A DNA stretch of 64,000 nt from Spongiibacteraceae bacterium (GCA_030621845.1 JAUXHA010000003.1:1-64000); one strand, 5' to 3'. Numbered from the stretch's first letter, positions 8,939 to 19,397 are shown. Numbers and translations are program-made. Notes: generated by a model not told the origin, from the sequence alone.

Positions 8939-9240
8939 TGATAAACCCTCTTAGCTCAGCGTTAAAAAATAACTGTGGAAATGAACAACCCTGCGAAACA
9001 AGGCGGCTACAAATCTCACAACCTCTGGGGCTCCCAAAGCTCGGGAACACACCAGGCGACAACACCGCAGACAGTTAACTGTCCATCGCCCTGCGCAATA
9101 CGGCAGTGACGGGTATTCTCGCAACACAGGTCGTGTGTTTGCAGAGTGAAGGGAGCGTCCCGAAGATGGAACCGGTAAGTTCCAACCCGACGCTAGTCAG
9201 AGCCACCGGTAAGTGACAAGGACTGGCCATCAATATGAAC
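8939..9240 (-). ncRNA. Structured ilvI leader RNA, possible ilvB-OMG motif
   Basis: About 300 nt between a promoter and the ilvI start with no convincing gene. It has several hairpin-capable segments: TGGAAC/GTTCCA at 9167-9184; GCAACACA pairing with TGTGTTTGC (one bulge) at 9121-9142; the perfect palindrome GACAGTTAACTGTC at 9070-9083; and a 7-bp stem CTCTGGG/CCCAAAG (one G-T pair) at 9023-9039. A direct repeat ACTTACCGGT occurs twice, 34 bp apart (9171-9180 and 9205-9214). A cis-regulatory RNA motif named ilvB-OMG has been described upstream of this gene in oligotrophic marine gammaproteobacteria. Identity with it is my inference and was not checked against the covariance model. Confidence 0.5.
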
Positions 9241-9245
9241 CTATA

Positions 9246-9273
9246 ATTGTGAATGATGTTTGAGTAATGTCAA
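9246..9273 (-). promoter_or_regulatory. Likely ilvIH promoter
   Basis: A consensus -35 TTGACA (9273-9268) is followed by a 16-nt spacer and CACAAT (9251-9246) as -10; the overlapping ACAATT and AATTAT are alternatives. Transcription would start near 9239, just before the structured leader. Confidence 0.5.
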
Positions 9274-9400
9274 CACTCTGCCCCTAAAGTGGCTCATTTA
9301 ATGTCTAAAACGCACATTTTGCGGCACGATTCCTTTCACATTCGAGGTTCTTTGCCATACTTGACACCATTCATTGCCACTTAACTGACGAGAAAGCCTA

Positions 9401-9838
9401 ATGACCAAGTATTTTCCCGCCCTTACTGTTTTCGGCCTGGTACTCGCTATAGCCCTCTCTGGCCCTGTTCAGGCCGGTAAAAAAGGCTACTGGACATGGA
9501 CTGACCAGAAAGGTAACCCCCAGTATGCCGACCTCCCTCCAGAGGGCGTCGATGCCGTATTTGTAGAAAAAAACACCCTCAACAGTGCCGTCTCGGAAGG
9601 AGTACAAACGGGTAGCCAGAACGACGATGGGGCAGCGGCATCAGGACCGCAAGCGATTGAGGGAATAGCCGCCAAAGACCCTGAGATTTGTCAGCAGGCA
9701 AAAAACAATCTCGCTGCACTGGAAAGTGCCCGCGTCAGGATCACCGACCCCGATGGCAGCAAGCGTTTCCTCACCGAAGATGAGAAAGCCGCACAACGCG
9801 AAAGAGCCCAAAAATTTATTGACCTCAACTGCGAGTGA
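9401..9838 (+). CDS. DUF4124-domain exported protein
   Basis: A 145-residue protein with a signal peptide (residues 1-25, ending PVQA) and a DUF4124 segment directly after it (GYWTWTDQKGNPQYADLPP, residues 29-47), a short beta-rich motif common in small periplasmic proteins of gammaproteobacteria. The middle is low-complexity Ser/Ala/Gly. A C-terminal helical part runs from about residue 100 and ends NCE; its two cysteines (CQQAKNN and the final NCE) could form a disulfide. The function is unknown. It is divergent from ilvIH and followed by its own terminator. Confidence 0.8.
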   Translation: MTKYFPALTVFGLVLAIALSGPVQAGKKGYWTWTDQKGNPQYADLPPEGVDAVFVEKNTLNSAVSEGVQTGSQNDDGAAASGPQAIEGIAAKDPEICQQAKNNLAALESARVRITDPDGSKRFLTEDEKAAQRERAQKFIDLNCE

Positions 9839-9850
9839 TTCGCTTTTAAT

Positions 9851-9876
9851 AAAAAGGCCGCTTTCGCGGCCTTTTT
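9851..9876. terminator. Bidirectional Rho-independent terminator
   Basis: AAAAAGGCCGC-TTTC-GCGGCCTTTTT: a 6-bp G+C stem extended by A/T pairs, with a 4-nt loop and T-runs in both directions. It separates the convergent DUF4124 gene and clpB. Confidence 0.92.
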
Positions 9877-9887
9877 ATTATCCTCAG

Positions 9888-12467
9888 TTAAACCGTAAAT
9901 ATAATTTGCTCTCCATCGGGCGCCAGTGATGATTTGATCACATCGCCCGGGGCAAACTTACCCTGCAGAATCTCCTCGGCCAATGGATTTTCAAGATATT
10001 GCTGAATCGCCCGTTTCAAGGGACGAGCACCGTATACCGGATCAAAACCAATACTTGCCAACTTGTCCATCACCTGGTCCGACACCTCCAGTGATAAGTC
10101 GCGATCGCGCAGACGCTGCTTGAGGATATCCATTTGGATCGTCGCTATGCCCCTGATTTGTTCCTGGCCCAGTGGATGGAAAACCACCGTCTCGTCAATG
10201 CGGTTAATAAATTCGGGGCGGAAATGACATCCTACCACGTCCATCACCGCCGCCTTCATTTTCTCATAATTACTTTCGCCAGCCAGTTGCTGAATCACGT
10301 CCGAGCCCATATTCGATGTCATTACTATTACCGTATTACGAAAATCAACGGTCCTCCCCTGCCCATCGGTTAAGCGACCATCGTCGAGTACCTGCAACAG
10401 GATATTGAAAACATCGGGGTGTGCTTTTTCAACTTCATCCAGAAGTAGTACTGAATAAGGCCGACGCCTTACCGCTTCCGTCAGGTATCCGCCCTCCTCA
10501 TAGCCCACATAACCGGGGGGAGCGCCAATCAGCCTGGCCACTGAATGTTTCTCCATAAATTCAGACATATCAATGCGCACCATGGCATCATTACTGTCAA
10601 ACAGGAAGTTGGCCAGGGCCTTGCATAATTCTGTTTTGCCGACACCGGTTGGCCCAAGAAAAAGAAATGAACCATTGGGTCGATTGGGATCAGACAAACC
10701 TGCACGCGCCCGACGAACCGCATTGGACACCGCCGTCACCGCTTCAGATTGACCGATGACCTGTTGGTGCAACTCGTCTTCCATGTGCAGTAATTTTTCC
10801 CGTTCACCTTCCAGCATCTTCGATACGGGAATACCGGTCCAGCGAGAAACCACTTCAGCAATTTCTTCATCGGTGACCTTGTTCCTTAACAATGTCATAT
10901 CTTTGGTATCAATGTCACTGGCCGCCTGCAGTTGCTTCTCCAACGCAGGTATAACGCCATACTGTAATTCCGACATTCGCGTCAGGTTACCGGCACGCTG
11001 CTCAGCTTCCAGTTCGAGTTTCGCCCGCTCCAGTTCACTCTTGATTTGTTGTGAACCTTGTACTGACGCCTTCTCTGCCAGCCAGATTTCTTCTAAATCA
11101 GCATAATCTTTTTCCACCACGGTGATGTCGCCGTTAAGAATATCGAGCTGCTTTATGGCCGACTCATCCTTGTCTTTTTTAACCGCTTCACGCTGAATCT
11201 TTAACTGTATTAACCGTCGTTCCAGCTTATCCAAACTCTCTGGTTTGGAATCAATTTCCATTCGAATACGGCTACCTGCCTCATCGATAAGATCAATCGC
11301 CTTATCGGGTAATTGTCGGTCAGTAATATAACGCTGGGATAACTTCACCGCGGCAATAATCGCGGCATCGGTCATATCGACACCATGATGAACTTCATAG
11401 CGTTCTTTCAAACCCCGCAAGATAGCAATCGTATCTTCTTCACTGGGTTCATCCACTAACACTTTCTGAAAGCGGCGCTCCAGCGCCGCATCTTTCTCAA
11501 CATGCTGACGATATTCATCCAGGGTTGTTGCACCGACACAATGCAGCTCACCTCGGGCCAGAGCCGGCTTGAGCATATTGCCCATATCCATCGCCCCCTC
11601 TGCTTTACCCGCACCCACCATGGTGTGCAACTCATCGACAAACAGAATCACTCGACCTTCCTGCTTCGCCAATTCGTTCAAAACGGCTTTCATACGCTCT
11701 TCAAAATCACCACGGAATTTTGCCCCCGCTAGCAGCGAACCTAAATCCAGTGACAATAAACGTTTGTCTTTCAAACCCTCCGGTACTTCGCCATTCACGA
11801 TACGCTGCGCCAGCCCTTCAATAATGGCTGTTTTACCCACACCCGGCTCACCAATGAGCACCGGATTATTTTTGGTACGACGCTGTAATACCTGAATCGT
11901 TCTGCGTATCTCATCATCACGACCAATCACAGGATCCAATTTTCCCTGCTCAGCGCGGGCAGTCAAATCCACAGTGTATTTTTCCAGCGACTGGCGCGAT
12001 TCTTCAGCTGCGGGGTCATTCACAGACTCTCCTCCTCGAACATTATCGATTGCCACTTGCAGTGACTGTTGATTCATCCCGGCTTTTGCTAACAGTGATT
12101 TAACCGAGGTGCTGGCCTCCAACATCGCCAGCATCACCACTTCCGATGAAATGTAGGCGTCCTGATTTTGTTGCGAAATTTTATCCGCTGCATTCAGCAC
12201 ACGACTCAAATCATTGGACATATGCACATCACCACTACCGCCCTGAACGGTAGGCAACTTATCAAGCGCCTGATTGATGCTTTCGTCCAACGCAGAGAGA
12301 TTGCCACCGGCCTGTGACAATAATGGCCGCGCAGAACCGCCCTGCTGACTGAGCATAACCGAGAGTAAATGCACCGGGTCGATCACATTATGGTCGCGAC
12401 CCACGGCCAGCGACTGGGCATCACCCAGCGCCGCCTGTAATTGATTGGTAAAGCGATCGATTCGCAT
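9888..12467 (-). CDS. clpB: ClpB, ATP-dependent disaggregase
   Basis: An 859-residue Hsp100 chaperone that, with DnaK, extracts polypeptides from aggregates. The order is the N-terminal Clp repeat domain (about 1-145), AAA+ domain 1 with Walker A GEPGVGKT, the long coiled-coil middle domain (about 400-530, [12 protein letters not shown] onwards), then AAA+ domain 2 with GPTGVGKT and the C-terminal lid. It lacks the ClpP-binding loop seen in ClpA. The ATG at 12467 follows AAGGAG. It has a consensus heat-shock promoter. Full length. Confidence 0.97.
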   Translation of the reverse strand: MRIDRFTNQLQAALGDAQSLAVGRDHNVIDPVHLLSVMLSQQGGSARPLLSQAGGNLSALDESINQALDKLPTVQGGSGDVHMSNDLSRVLNAADKISQQNQDAYISSEVVMLAMLEASTSVKSLLAKAGMNQQSLQVAIDNVRGGESVNDPAAEESRQSLEKYTVDLTARAEQGKLDPVIGRDDEIRRTIQVLQRRTKNNPVLIGEPGVGKTAIIEGLAQRIVNGEVPEGLKDKRLLSLDLGSLLAGAKFRGDFEERMKAVLNELAKQEGRVILFVDELHTMVGAGKAEGAMDMGNMLKPALARGELHCVGATTLDEYRQHVEKDAALERRFQKVLVDEPSEEDTIAILRGLKERYEVHHGVDMTDAAIIAAVKLSQRYITDRQLPDKAIDLIDEAGSRIRMEIDSKPESLDKLERRLIQLKIQREAVKKDKDESAIKQLDILNGDITVVEKDYADLEEIWLAEKASVQGSQQIKSELERAKLELEAEQRAGNLTRMSELQYGVIPALEKQLQAASDIDTKDMTLLRNKVTDEEIAEVVSRWTGIPVSKMLEGEREKLLHMEDELHQQVIGQSEAVTAVSNAVRRARAGLSDPNRPNGSFLFLGPTGVGKTELCKALANFLFDSNDAMVRIDMSEFMEKHSVARLIGAPPGYVGYEEGGYLTEAVRRRPYSVLLLDEVEKAHPDVFNILLQVLDDGRLTDGQGRTVDFRNTVIVMTSNMGSDVIQQLAGESNYEKMKAAVMDVVGCHFRPEFINRIDETVVFHPLGQEQIRGIATIQMDILKQRLRDRDLSLEVSDQVMDKLASIGFDPVYGARPLKRAIQQYLENPLAEEILQGKFAPGDVIKSSLAPDGEQIIFTV

Positions 12468-12537
12468 CTTCCAGCTCCTTATTGATTAGACCCAAAGCTA
12501 TAGCCATGGGATTCCACAACAGCTTATTACTGGTTTA

Positions 12538-12566
12538 TAGATGGGGCTCTGGCGGGTATTTTCAAG
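12538..12566 (-). promoter_or_regulatory. Sigma-32 (RpoH) promoter of clpB
   Basis: On the minus strand CTTGAAA (12566-12560), a 13-nt spacer and CCCCATCTA (12546-12538) match the RpoH consensus almost exactly. The -35 overlaps the stop codon of pgeF (the TGA in CCTTGA). The leader to the clpB ATG is about 65 nt. Confidence 0.85.
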
Positions 12567-13332
12567 GCTTTTTGTAAATTAGTGACACCATACGACCGGT
12601 GACGGCCTGTCGGCGGTAGGAATAAAAACACGCGCTATCGGCGTAAGTACAGCTCTGCTCAGCGTAAATATTTTCTACCCCCAGGGATGATAAGCGACTG
12701 CGAGCCAATGCATACAAGTCGGCAAAGTAATGTCCTGGCTTATCGTCATTCGAGACAAAAGCGGCCGCAACATTTGCTTGCTGCCCTCCGCTTGCCGCCT
12801 GTAGAAACTGCTCCCTAAGCTCGGCACCCACTTCAAAATAATCGCGACTGATTGCCGGGCCCAGCCACACCAGCAGACCAGCGGGAGCAACATCAAAGGC
12901 CGCCACGGCTGCTTCAATCACACCCGCACAAAGGCCGCGCCAACCCGCATGCACTGCTGCGACCTGGCGACCACGATCATCACAGAACAATAACGGCAGG
13001 CAGTCCGCCGTCATCACGGCACAAGCCACCCCCTTTAGTTCGGTAAAGGAGGCATCGGCCTCGGGGCAGGAACCCAGACCATCAGCATAAACGCAACGTG
13101 TACCATGTACCTGTTGCAACCAGTGGATTTTTTCAAGCCCGGAACAGGACGCCAGTAACTGCTGCCGATTTCGTTTGACTCGATCGCTATCATCACCCAC
13201 ATGCAAGCCGAGGTTAAACTCATCATAAGGGGGCAGGCTAAAACCGCCTGAACGGCAACTGGTAAATGCTTCAATATGCCCGGGAGCGGGCCAGTCCGGC
13301 TTAACCACAGCAAAGGGATAAGCGCCATTCAC
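12562..13332 (-). CDS. pgeF: PgeF/YfiH, multicopper polyphenol oxidase (laccase) family, peptidoglycan-editing factor
   Basis: A 256-residue DUF152 protein. Homologues were named laccases for copper/zinc binding; E. coli YfiH has been linked to correct peptidoglycan composition, and the mammalian relative LACC1 is a purine nucleoside enzyme. The conserved metal motif is visible as MTADCLPLLFCDDRGRQ followed by AAVHAGWRGL. I place the start at GTG 13332, which overlaps the rluD stop as GTGA (4 nt); a longer frame would run deep into rluD. The synteny rluD-pgeF-clpB is as in Pseudomonas. Confidence 0.9.
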   Translation of the reverse strand: MNGAYPFAVVKPDWPAPGHIEAFTSCRSGGFSLPPYDEFNLGLHVGDDSDRVKRNRQQLLASCSGLEKIHWLQQVHGTRCVYADGLGSCPEADASFTELKGVACAVMTADCLPLLFCDDRGRQVAAVHAGWRGLCAGVIEAAVAAFDVAPAGLLVWLGPAISRDYFEVGAELREQFLQAASGGQQANVAAAFVSNDDKPGHYFADLYALARSRLSSLGVENIYAEQSCTYADSACFYSYRRQAVTGRMVSLIYKKP

Positions 13333-14285
13333 GCAGGGTCTTCCGAGTCGAGCACGGACAGCAGCTGCAGCATATCCTCGGGTAAAGCCGCCTCCCAACT
13401 GACTTCTTCAGCGGAAAACGGGTGTACCAGGCTTAATCGCCTGGCATGCAATGCCTGGCGACCAAAACTTCTCAGGGTATCGATCAGCAACTGGCTGGCG
13501 GCCTTGGGAATACGGGGCCTACCGGCGTAGAGCGGGTCGCCCAGCAGGGGGTATTTTATCTGTGCCATATGTACCCGAATCTGGTGGGTGCGGCCCGTCT
13601 CCAATTGGCAACGAATATGGGTGTGACTGCCAAACCGCTTAATCAGGCGATAATGCGTTATTGCCTCTTTACCGCCTTGCGCCAGCACGGCCATTTTTTT
13701 ACGTTGCCGGGGATGCCGCCCTATCGGCTTATCCACCGTACCACCCCCGGTCATCACGCCAAAGCAGATGGCTTCATATTCACGGCTCACCGATCGCGCC
13801 TGTAACTGCGAGACCAGGTGATTTTGTGCTGCCAGCGTCTTCGCCACCACCATCAGGCCACTGGTGTCCTTATCCAGCCTATGCACAATCCCCGCCCGGG
13901 GCATGCTGGCCAGATCCGGACAATGGCTCAACAATCCATTCAACAATGTACCGCTGGCATGCCCCGCCGCCGGGTGCACCACCAGCCCGGCCGGCTTGTT
14001 CAACACAATAATGGCCTCATCTTCAAATATTACTTCCAACGCAATATCTTCAGGCTCCCAGCGCTGCTCATCCTCAACCTCAGCCACAATTCGCAGGGTT
14101 TCTCCCGATGAGAGCTTATCCCTTGGCTTCATCAGCTTGCCATCCACCGTAAGCTCCCCCGATTTAATCCATGCCTGCAAACGCGAACGGGAATAATCAG
14201 GGAATAGCTGCGCCGCGACTTGATCCAGTCGCTGACCACGAAACGGCTCCGAAACCAAAGCCTCAAATTCAATTATCTCTGCCAT
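13329..14285 (-). CDS. rluD: RluD, 23S rRNA pseudouridine(1911/1915/1917) synthase
   Basis: A 318-residue pseudouridine synthase modifying helix 69 of 23S rRNA. It has an N-terminal S4 RNA-binding domain (about 15-70, YSRSRLQAWIKSGELTVDG) and a catalytic domain with the RluA-family motif HRLDKDTSGLMV carrying the nucleophilic Asp. The start is the ATG at 14285 with AAAGG 6 nt upstream; a TTG just before it is less likely. It overlaps pgeF by 4 nt and is divergent from bamD, the usual gammaproteobacterial arrangement. Confidence 0.95.
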   Translation of the reverse strand: MAEIIEFEALVSEPFRGQRLDQVAAQLFPDYSRSRLQAWIKSGELTVDGKLMKPRDKLSSGETLRIVAEVEDEQRWEPEDIALEVIFEDEAIIVLNKPAGLVVHPAAGHASGTLLNGLLSHCPDLASMPRAGIVHRLDKDTSGLMVVAKTLAAQNHLVSQLQARSVSREYEAICFGVMTGGGTVDKPIGRHPRQRKKMAVLAQGGKEAITHYRLIKRFGSHTHIRCQLETGRTHQIRVHMAQIKYPLLGDPLYAGRPRIPKAASQLLIDTLRSFGRQALHARRLSLVHPFSAEEVSWEAALPEDMLQLLSVLDSEDPA

Positions 14286-14400
14286 CAAGTACCTTTATGC
14301 CTGTGCTTGGCTGTGGTTAAATAGCACCCCGCCGGGGTTCGTCCTCGGCAGAACCATCTACCTTGACCATATTGTATAGGAAATGCCGGAAATCGTTAGA

Positions 14401-15279
14401 ATGAATATACGCTTTATCAGTTTAATTATTATCCTCGCCACAGGCCTCATCGCCTGCTCGTCAGAAAAGGATCGCCTGCAGGATATGACGGAAAAGGAAC
14501 TCTACGATAAAGCCCAGGTAAACCTCAGCGATGAAAGCTTCTCGGTAGCGATTAAAAACCTGCAATTACTGGAAGCCCGCTACCCCTTTGGCGCCTATGC
14601 CGAACAGGCTCAACTGGAAATAATCTACGCGCACTATCGCAATTTTGAGCCCGAGGCGGCCATTGCCGCATCCGATCGTTTTATCCGTCTTCACCCGCAG
14701 CATATCAATACAGATTACGCCTACTACATGAGAGGGTTGTCCAGCTACGCCGAGGGCGAGGGCTTCCTTGATCGTTTTTTACCCACCGATATGACCCAGC
14801 GCGATCCGGGCGCGGCATTGCAATCATTTGGTGATTTCCGTCAACTGCTGGCGCGCTACCCCGACAGCATCTATGCCCCCGATGCCCAGGCTCGTATGCT
14901 CTACCTCCGGGCACGGTTGGCCCGCTATGAGATTAACACTGCCAATTACTATTTCTCCCGCGGTGCTTATATTGCTGCAGTTGATCGCGGCCGCTATGTA
15001 CTCGAAAATTACCCACAGACCCCCGCAGTAGCCGATGCGCTGGCGGTAATGACCCAGGGTTACCAACTACTGGGTTTAAACGACCTGGCCCAGGATTCCC
15101 TGTTTGTCCTGCGCAGTAACTACCCCGAGCACCCCTCACTGGATAAAAAGGGTGAATTCAAAAGCCAGTTTAAGGAGACAGACGGCGGACGTTCCTGGGT
15201 CAACCTGCTTAGCCTGGGACTGTTTGATCGTGCCGACCCACCCAAATTTGATAACCGCGCACCCTATCTGGTTCGCTGA
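14401..15279 (+). CDS. bamD: BamD, outer-membrane assembly lipoprotein
   Basis: An essential lipoprotein of the BAM complex that folds outer-membrane beta-barrels. The lipoprotein signal is MNIRFISLI...LIAC, with the lipid-attachment Cys in CSSEKDR. It is followed by five TPR-like helical repeats (for example [20 protein letters not shown]). The ATG at 14401 (GGAAA 8 nt upstream) puts the signal peptide at the N-terminus and gives 292 residues; another ATG at 14383 would add six residues before the signal. It is divergent from rluD, and nadE follows after 37 nt. Confidence 0.95.
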   Translation: MNIRFISLIIILATGLIACSSEKDRLQDMTEKELYDKAQVNLSDESFSVAIKNLQLLEARYPFGAYAEQAQLEIIYAHYRNFEPEAAIAASDRFIRLHPQHINTDYAYYMRGLSSYAEGEGFLDRFLPTDMTQRDPGAALQSFGDFRQLLARYPDSIYAPDAQARMLYLRARLARYEINTANYYFSRGAYIAAVDRGRYVLENYPQTPAVADALAVMTQGYQLLGLNDLAQDSLFVLRSNYPEHPSLDKKGEFKSQFKETDGGRSWVNLLSLGLFDRADPPKFDNRAPYLVR

Positions 15280-15316
15280 GCTCCTGCCCGCACACCGCGC
15301 AATTCGGAAATGAACA

Positions 15317-16150
15317 ATGAACCCAGCTGAAATCATCAAGGAAATGCGAGTCCTGCCAAGCATTGACCCCGAATTTGAAATTCAACGACGCATTGACTTT
15401 ATCAAGTCTACCCTGAAGCGTGCTGGCGCACGGCGGTTGGTACTCGGCATTAGCGGTGGCATTGATTCCTGTGCCTGTGGCCGATTGGCCCAACTGGCTG
15501 TTGAACAGCTTAACCGGGAGAGTAACAGCGAAGACTATCAGTTCCTTGCCCTGCGCTTACCCTATGGAATCCAGCAGGATGAGCAAGACGCGCTGTCCTC
15601 CATTGATTTCATCAACCCCGGTAAACGCCTGATCATCAATGTCAAACCCGGTACAGACGGTATTCACGATAGCGTATTGGCGGCAATGGAAGCACAATCC
15701 CTACTGCCGGAGAGTGATGCGGCCATCGATTTTGCCAAGGGAAACGTCAAAGCCAGGGTACGAATGACCATTCAATATGAAGTCGCCGGCAAGCTTGGTG
15801 GCCTGGTGCTGGGTACCGATCACTCAGCAGAAAATATCACCGGCTTCTATACCAAGTGGGGCGATGGTGCCTGCGATGCCGCGCCGCTATTTGGCCTGAA
15901 CAAGCGACAGGTTAAACAACTGGCCAAACACATGGGCGCGCCACAGCAGCTGATTGACAAGACACCTACTGCCGACCTTGAATGCATGGCACCACAAAAA
16001 GCCGATGAACAGGTATTGGGTATCAGCTACGATGAAATTGATGACTTCCTGGAAGGAAAAGCTGTCAGCACAACGGTCAGCTCCCACCTGGTAGCAATCT
16101 ACCAACGGACACAGCATAAAAGATTGGCCATCCCAACCCTCTATGATTAA
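15317..16150 (+). CDS. nadE: NH3-dependent NAD+ synthetase
   Basis: A 277-residue enzyme making NAD+ from deamido-NAD+, ATP and ammonia. It has the PP-loop pyrophosphatase motif SGGIDS at residues 46-51 and the acceptor motifs [19 protein letters not shown] and KTPTADL. There is no glutaminase domain, so it depends on free ammonia like E. coli NadE. It lies 37 nt after bamD on the same strand and may be cotranscribed. No terminator is obvious in the 150 nt before pilS. Confidence 0.96.
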   Translation: MNPAEIIKEMRVLPSIDPEFEIQRRIDFIKSTLKRAGARRLVLGISGGIDSCACGRLAQLAVEQLNRESNSEDYQFLALRLPYGIQQDEQDALSSIDFINPGKRLIINVKPGTDGIHDSVLAAMEAQSLLPESDAAIDFAKGNVKARVRMTIQYEVAGKLGGLVLGTDHSAENITGFYTKWGDGACDAAPLFGLNKRQVKQLAKHMGAPQQLIDKTPTADLECMAPQKADEQVLGISYDEIDDFLEGKAVSTTVSSHLVAIYQRTQHKRLAIPTLYD

Positions 16151-16301
16151 TTCCGAATAAAATTTCGCTCCTCTCGCCGTCACATTATTCTACTCCTGAA
16201 CGTGATGTTTTCCCGCTAAAAAGTTTGTTCCCTGCGCTCTCCATATCAACCGTTTTAGCCTACACTTAAACACTGACCTATTAATCCGAACATCCAATTC
16301 T

Positions 16302-17930
16302 ATGGCCCATTCGACGCCAATCGAACTCAATAAAGCCCAGCAGGAAAACCTCAGCCTGTTAAAGATTTATACCAGCTACCGGGTGCTGTTATCTTTAGCA
16401 CTACTGCTGACCTTTGTGCTGGCCGTCAACACGCCCCTGGTCGGTGGACTTAAGCCGGTATTGTTTATTTACACGGTGAGCATTTACTGCCTGCTCAACA
16501 TGGTTAATCTGGCCATTGTGCTGCCGAAAAAAACCTCTTTTGGCAATCAGTTTTTATTTGCCAATTTTTTTACCGATGTTGTCGCCATACTGTTTCTGGC
16601 CGATGCCACCGGAGGCATCATCAGCGGTCTGGGAATTTTTCTTGTTATCACTGTCGCTGCAGCCAGCATCATACTGACAGGGCAGCTGGCAACCTTGATT
16701 GCGGCCATTGCCAGCCTCGCCGTTATTGCTGACACCTACCGCCTGGTCACCCAGCAGCATCTTGATATGACCAGTTTGTTACCCGCTGGCCTGATGGGTT
16801 TTGCCTTATTTATTATTTCCTTTTTTATCCAGAACCTGGCCCAGAGAATAAGAAAAGCCCAGACCTATGCAGACCAGCAACAGGCTACTGTCACCCAACT
16901 GGAACAATTAAACCAGCTGATCGTACAACGCATGCGCACAGGCATTATGCTGAGTAACCAGCAGGGGGAGATTAAAATACACAACGATGCGGCCAAAGAG
17001 TTGTTACTGGAAGAAAACATCAGCGACTTATCCGGCGACCTGCTCACACGCTTTACACAATGGCAGCAGCAACCTCATTTCCAGACACCAGCATTTCGCA
17101 TCACTGCTACTGGCCCGGAGTTACAAGCCAGCTTTTCCAGGCTCACTGAAGCCCAGGACAGTGACTCTTTGATTTTTATTGAAGACAATCGCCGGATGAC
17201 CCAGCGCGCACAGCAAATCAAGTTGGCCTCGCTGGGTCGATTGACCGCCAGCATTGCCCATGAAATACGCAACCCGCTTGGCGCTATCAGTCATGCTTCA
17301 CAATTATTGTCCGAGTCTGAAAAACTGTCAGCGGCTGATTTGCGCCTGTCAGAAATTATCCAGAACCACTGCAGCAGAATGAACAAAATTATTGAAAACA
17401 TCATGCTGCTCTCTCGCCGCCATGCACCCAGGCCAGAAAAAAAAGAACTGGGCGCCTGGCTTACTCAATACATTAAAGAATACCAGTCAATGGCGGACAC
17501 TGAGCCCCATATCCAGCTTATCCTGGATTCCAAAAACCTCTATACCACCATCGACATTAGCCAGCTTCAACAAGTACTGGTTAATCTTTTTGACAATGGT
17601 TTACGTTACAGCCAGCAAAAAACCGGCAAGGCATCGCTCACCCTTAAAGTCTATATTACTAAGCCTTCCGAGCTGGTTATACTGGATATTATTGACGACG
17701 GCGATGGCGTTGACAGGGAACGGGAAGAAAAATTGTTTGAACCTTTTTTTACCACGGAAGCCACCGGCACCGGCCTTGGCCTGTACCTTTCAAGAGAGCT
17801 CTGCGAAGCTAACCAGGCACGGTTGGACTACACCCGGACCAGCGCGGGGAAAAGCTGTTTTCGCATCAGTTTTTCCCACCCCGATCGGCGTCTGGAACCT
17901 GATAACTTAACTACTAATAACAACGAGTAA
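16302..17930 (+). CDS. pilS: PilS, sensor histidine kinase of type IV pilus expression
   Basis: A 542-residue kinase with about six N-terminal membrane helices (residues 25-190), a PAS-like segment, a HisKA dimerisation domain with the phospho-acceptor H320 in IAHEIRNPLGAIS, and a HATPase domain (N box VNLFDNGLRYS, G2 box GTGLGLYLS). In Pseudomonas PilS senses PilA in the inner membrane and controls PilR. It is 9 nt upstream of pilR. The remaining pilus genes alongside support the assignment over a generic NtrB-like kinase. Confidence 0.93.
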   Translation: MAHSTPIELNKAQQENLSLLKIYTSYRVLLSLALLLTFVLAVNTPLVGGLKPVLFIYTVSIYCLLNMVNLAIVLPKKTSFGNQFLFANFFTDVVAILFLADATGGIISGLGIFLVITVAAASIILTGQLATLIAAIASLAVIADTYRLVTQQHLDMTSLLPAGLMGFALFIISFFIQNLAQRIRKAQTYADQQQATVTQLEQLNQLIVQRMRTGIMLSNQQGEIKIHNDAAKELLLEENISDLSGDLLTRFTQWQQQPHFQTPAFRITATGPELQASFSRLTEAQDSDSLIFIEDNRRMTQRAQQIKLASLGRLTASIAHEIRNPLGAISHASQLLSESEKLSAADLRLSEIIQNHCSRMNKIIENIMLLSRRHAPRPEKKELGAWLTQYIKEYQSMADTEPHIQLILDSKNLYTTIDISQLQQVLVNLFDNGLRYSQQKTGKASLTLKVYITKPSELVILDIIDDGDGVDREREEKLFEPFFTTEATGTGLGLYLSRELCEANQARLDYTRTSAGKSCFRISFSHPDRRLEPDNLTTNNNE

Positions 17931-17939
17931 GCGCATACC

Positions 17940-19316
17940 ATGAGCACATACCGCGTCTTAATTATTGATGATGAGCCTGATATCCGGGAATTACTGGAAA
18001 TAACCCTTGGTCGCATGGGCATTGAAACCAGCACCGCCGCCGATGTTAATAGCGCCTTGGCGGCACTGGGAAAAACCACATTTAATCTCTGCCTGACCGA
18101 TATGAAACTGCCCGATGGTGAGGGCCTCGAGGTTATCGCCTATATCCAGCAGCACTGCCCGCAAACACCGGTGGCCATGATTACTGCCTTCGGCAGTCTT
18201 GAAACCGCGATCAGTGCATTAAAAGCCGGCGCCTTTGATTACCTGACCAAGCCTGTTGACCTTGATCGTTTACGCCAACTGGTAGAAAGCGCATTGCAGC
18301 TGGATAAACAGGTAGACCAGGCGGTACTGGATCAACAGGTCCAATTGCAGGGGAAAGCCCCGGCTATTGAGGCTCTGAGGGGGAAAATCGCTAAACTCGC
18401 CCGCAGCCAGGCGCCCGTTTATATCAGCGGAGAATCGGGCAGCGGAAAAGAAGTCGTCGCCCGCATGGTCCATGCCAACGGCCCCAGGGGCAGTGGCCCT
18501 TTTGTCGCCGTAAACTGTGGTGCTATCCCCAGTGAGTTAATGGAAAGTGAATTTTTTGGCCATAACAAAGGCAGCTTTACCGGCGCCATTGGTGACAAAC
18601 AAGGCTTATTTGAAGCGGCCAATGGCGGCACCCTGTTCCTCGACGAGGTCGCCGATTTACCACTGCCTATGCAGGTCAAGTTATTGCGTGCCATCCAGGA
18701 AAAATCGATTCGCCGAATCGGCTCCAATGAAGAAATAGCCATTAATGCACGCATTGTCAGCGCCACCCATAAAGACCTTCCCTCAGAGGTAGAAAAAGGC
18801 CGCTTCCGAAACGACCTGTACTACCGTATAAACGTCATTGAAGTGCATGTTCCCGCCCTGCGCGAACGCCGGGATGACATCGCCTTGCTGGCCGAATTTA
18901 TGCTGAAAAAACTCGCCGGGGAATGGCAGATAAACGAACCCAAGCTAACCGATGATGCGATAGAAGCACTCAACCGCTATGACTTTCCGGGCAATGTCAG
19001 GGAATTGGAAAATATTCTGGAAAGAGCCTGTACCCTCTGTGACGATAACACCATATACGCCAATGACCTCCAGCTTTCAGGCAATAGCCGGGGGCAAAAT
19101 ATTGAGGCCGGCACCGAACTCTATCAAGCTACTGACGCAGAACAAGCCTTTGGCTCGCTTGAGAAATTTCTGGAAAGCATGGAAAAAAGAGCGATAAAAC
19201 TGGCTTTGGAACGAAGCCGCTGGAATAAAACAGCAGCCGCTGAATTACTCGGCATGTCATTCCGGCAACTGCGCTATCGCTTAAGTAAACTGGATATGGA
19301 TGACAATGAGGCGTAG
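17940..19316 (+). CDS. pilR: PilR, sigma-54-dependent response regulator
   Basis: A 458-residue NtrC-type regulator. The receiver domain (1-120) carries the acidic pocket D10/D11 and the phospho-acceptor D54; the AAA+ sigma-54 domain carries Walker A GESGSGKE and the GSFTGA loop that contacts sigma-54; the Fis-type helix-turn-helix (WNKTAAAELLGMSFRQLRYR) is at the C-terminus. PilR activates pilA and other motility genes. No clear sigma-54 site (TGGCAC-N5-TTGC) is visible near the pilin genes here, so its targets probably lie elsewhere. Confidence 0.94.
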   Translation: MSTYRVLIIDDEPDIRELLEITLGRMGIETSTAADVNSALAALGKTTFNLCLTDMKLPDGEGLEVIAYIQQHCPQTPVAMITAFGSLETAISALKAGAFDYLTKPVDLDRLRQLVESALQLDKQVDQAVLDQQVQLQGKAPAIEALRGKIAKLARSQAPVYISGESGSGKEVVARMVHANGPRGSGPFVAVNCGAIPSELMESEFFGHNKGSFTGAIGDKQGLFEAANGGTLFLDEVADLPLPMQVKLLRAIQEKSIRRIGSNEEIAINARIVSATHKDLPSEVEKGRFRNDLYYRINVIEVHVPALRERRDDIALLAEFMLKKLAGEWQINEPKLTDDAIEALNRYDFPGNVRELENILERACTLCDDNTIYANDLQLSGNSRGQNIEAGTELYQATDAEQAFGSLEKFLESMEKRAIKLALERSRWNKTAAAELLGMSFRQLRYRLSKLDMDDNEA

Positions 19317-19397
19317 TATGGAGACATAGTATGCTTTGCGGGTGAAAGGAATTTACCCGCATCAAGAGCACTGAAACAGCCACCAGGGACGGTCGCC

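Noticed and set aside
9075-9230. A 51-codon frame in the ilvI leader (starting MASPCHLPVA), considered as an attenuator leader peptide.
   Set aside because: It starts within a few bases of the predicted transcription start, has no ribosome-binding site and no run of Ile/Leu/Val codons. The region is better explained as structured RNA.
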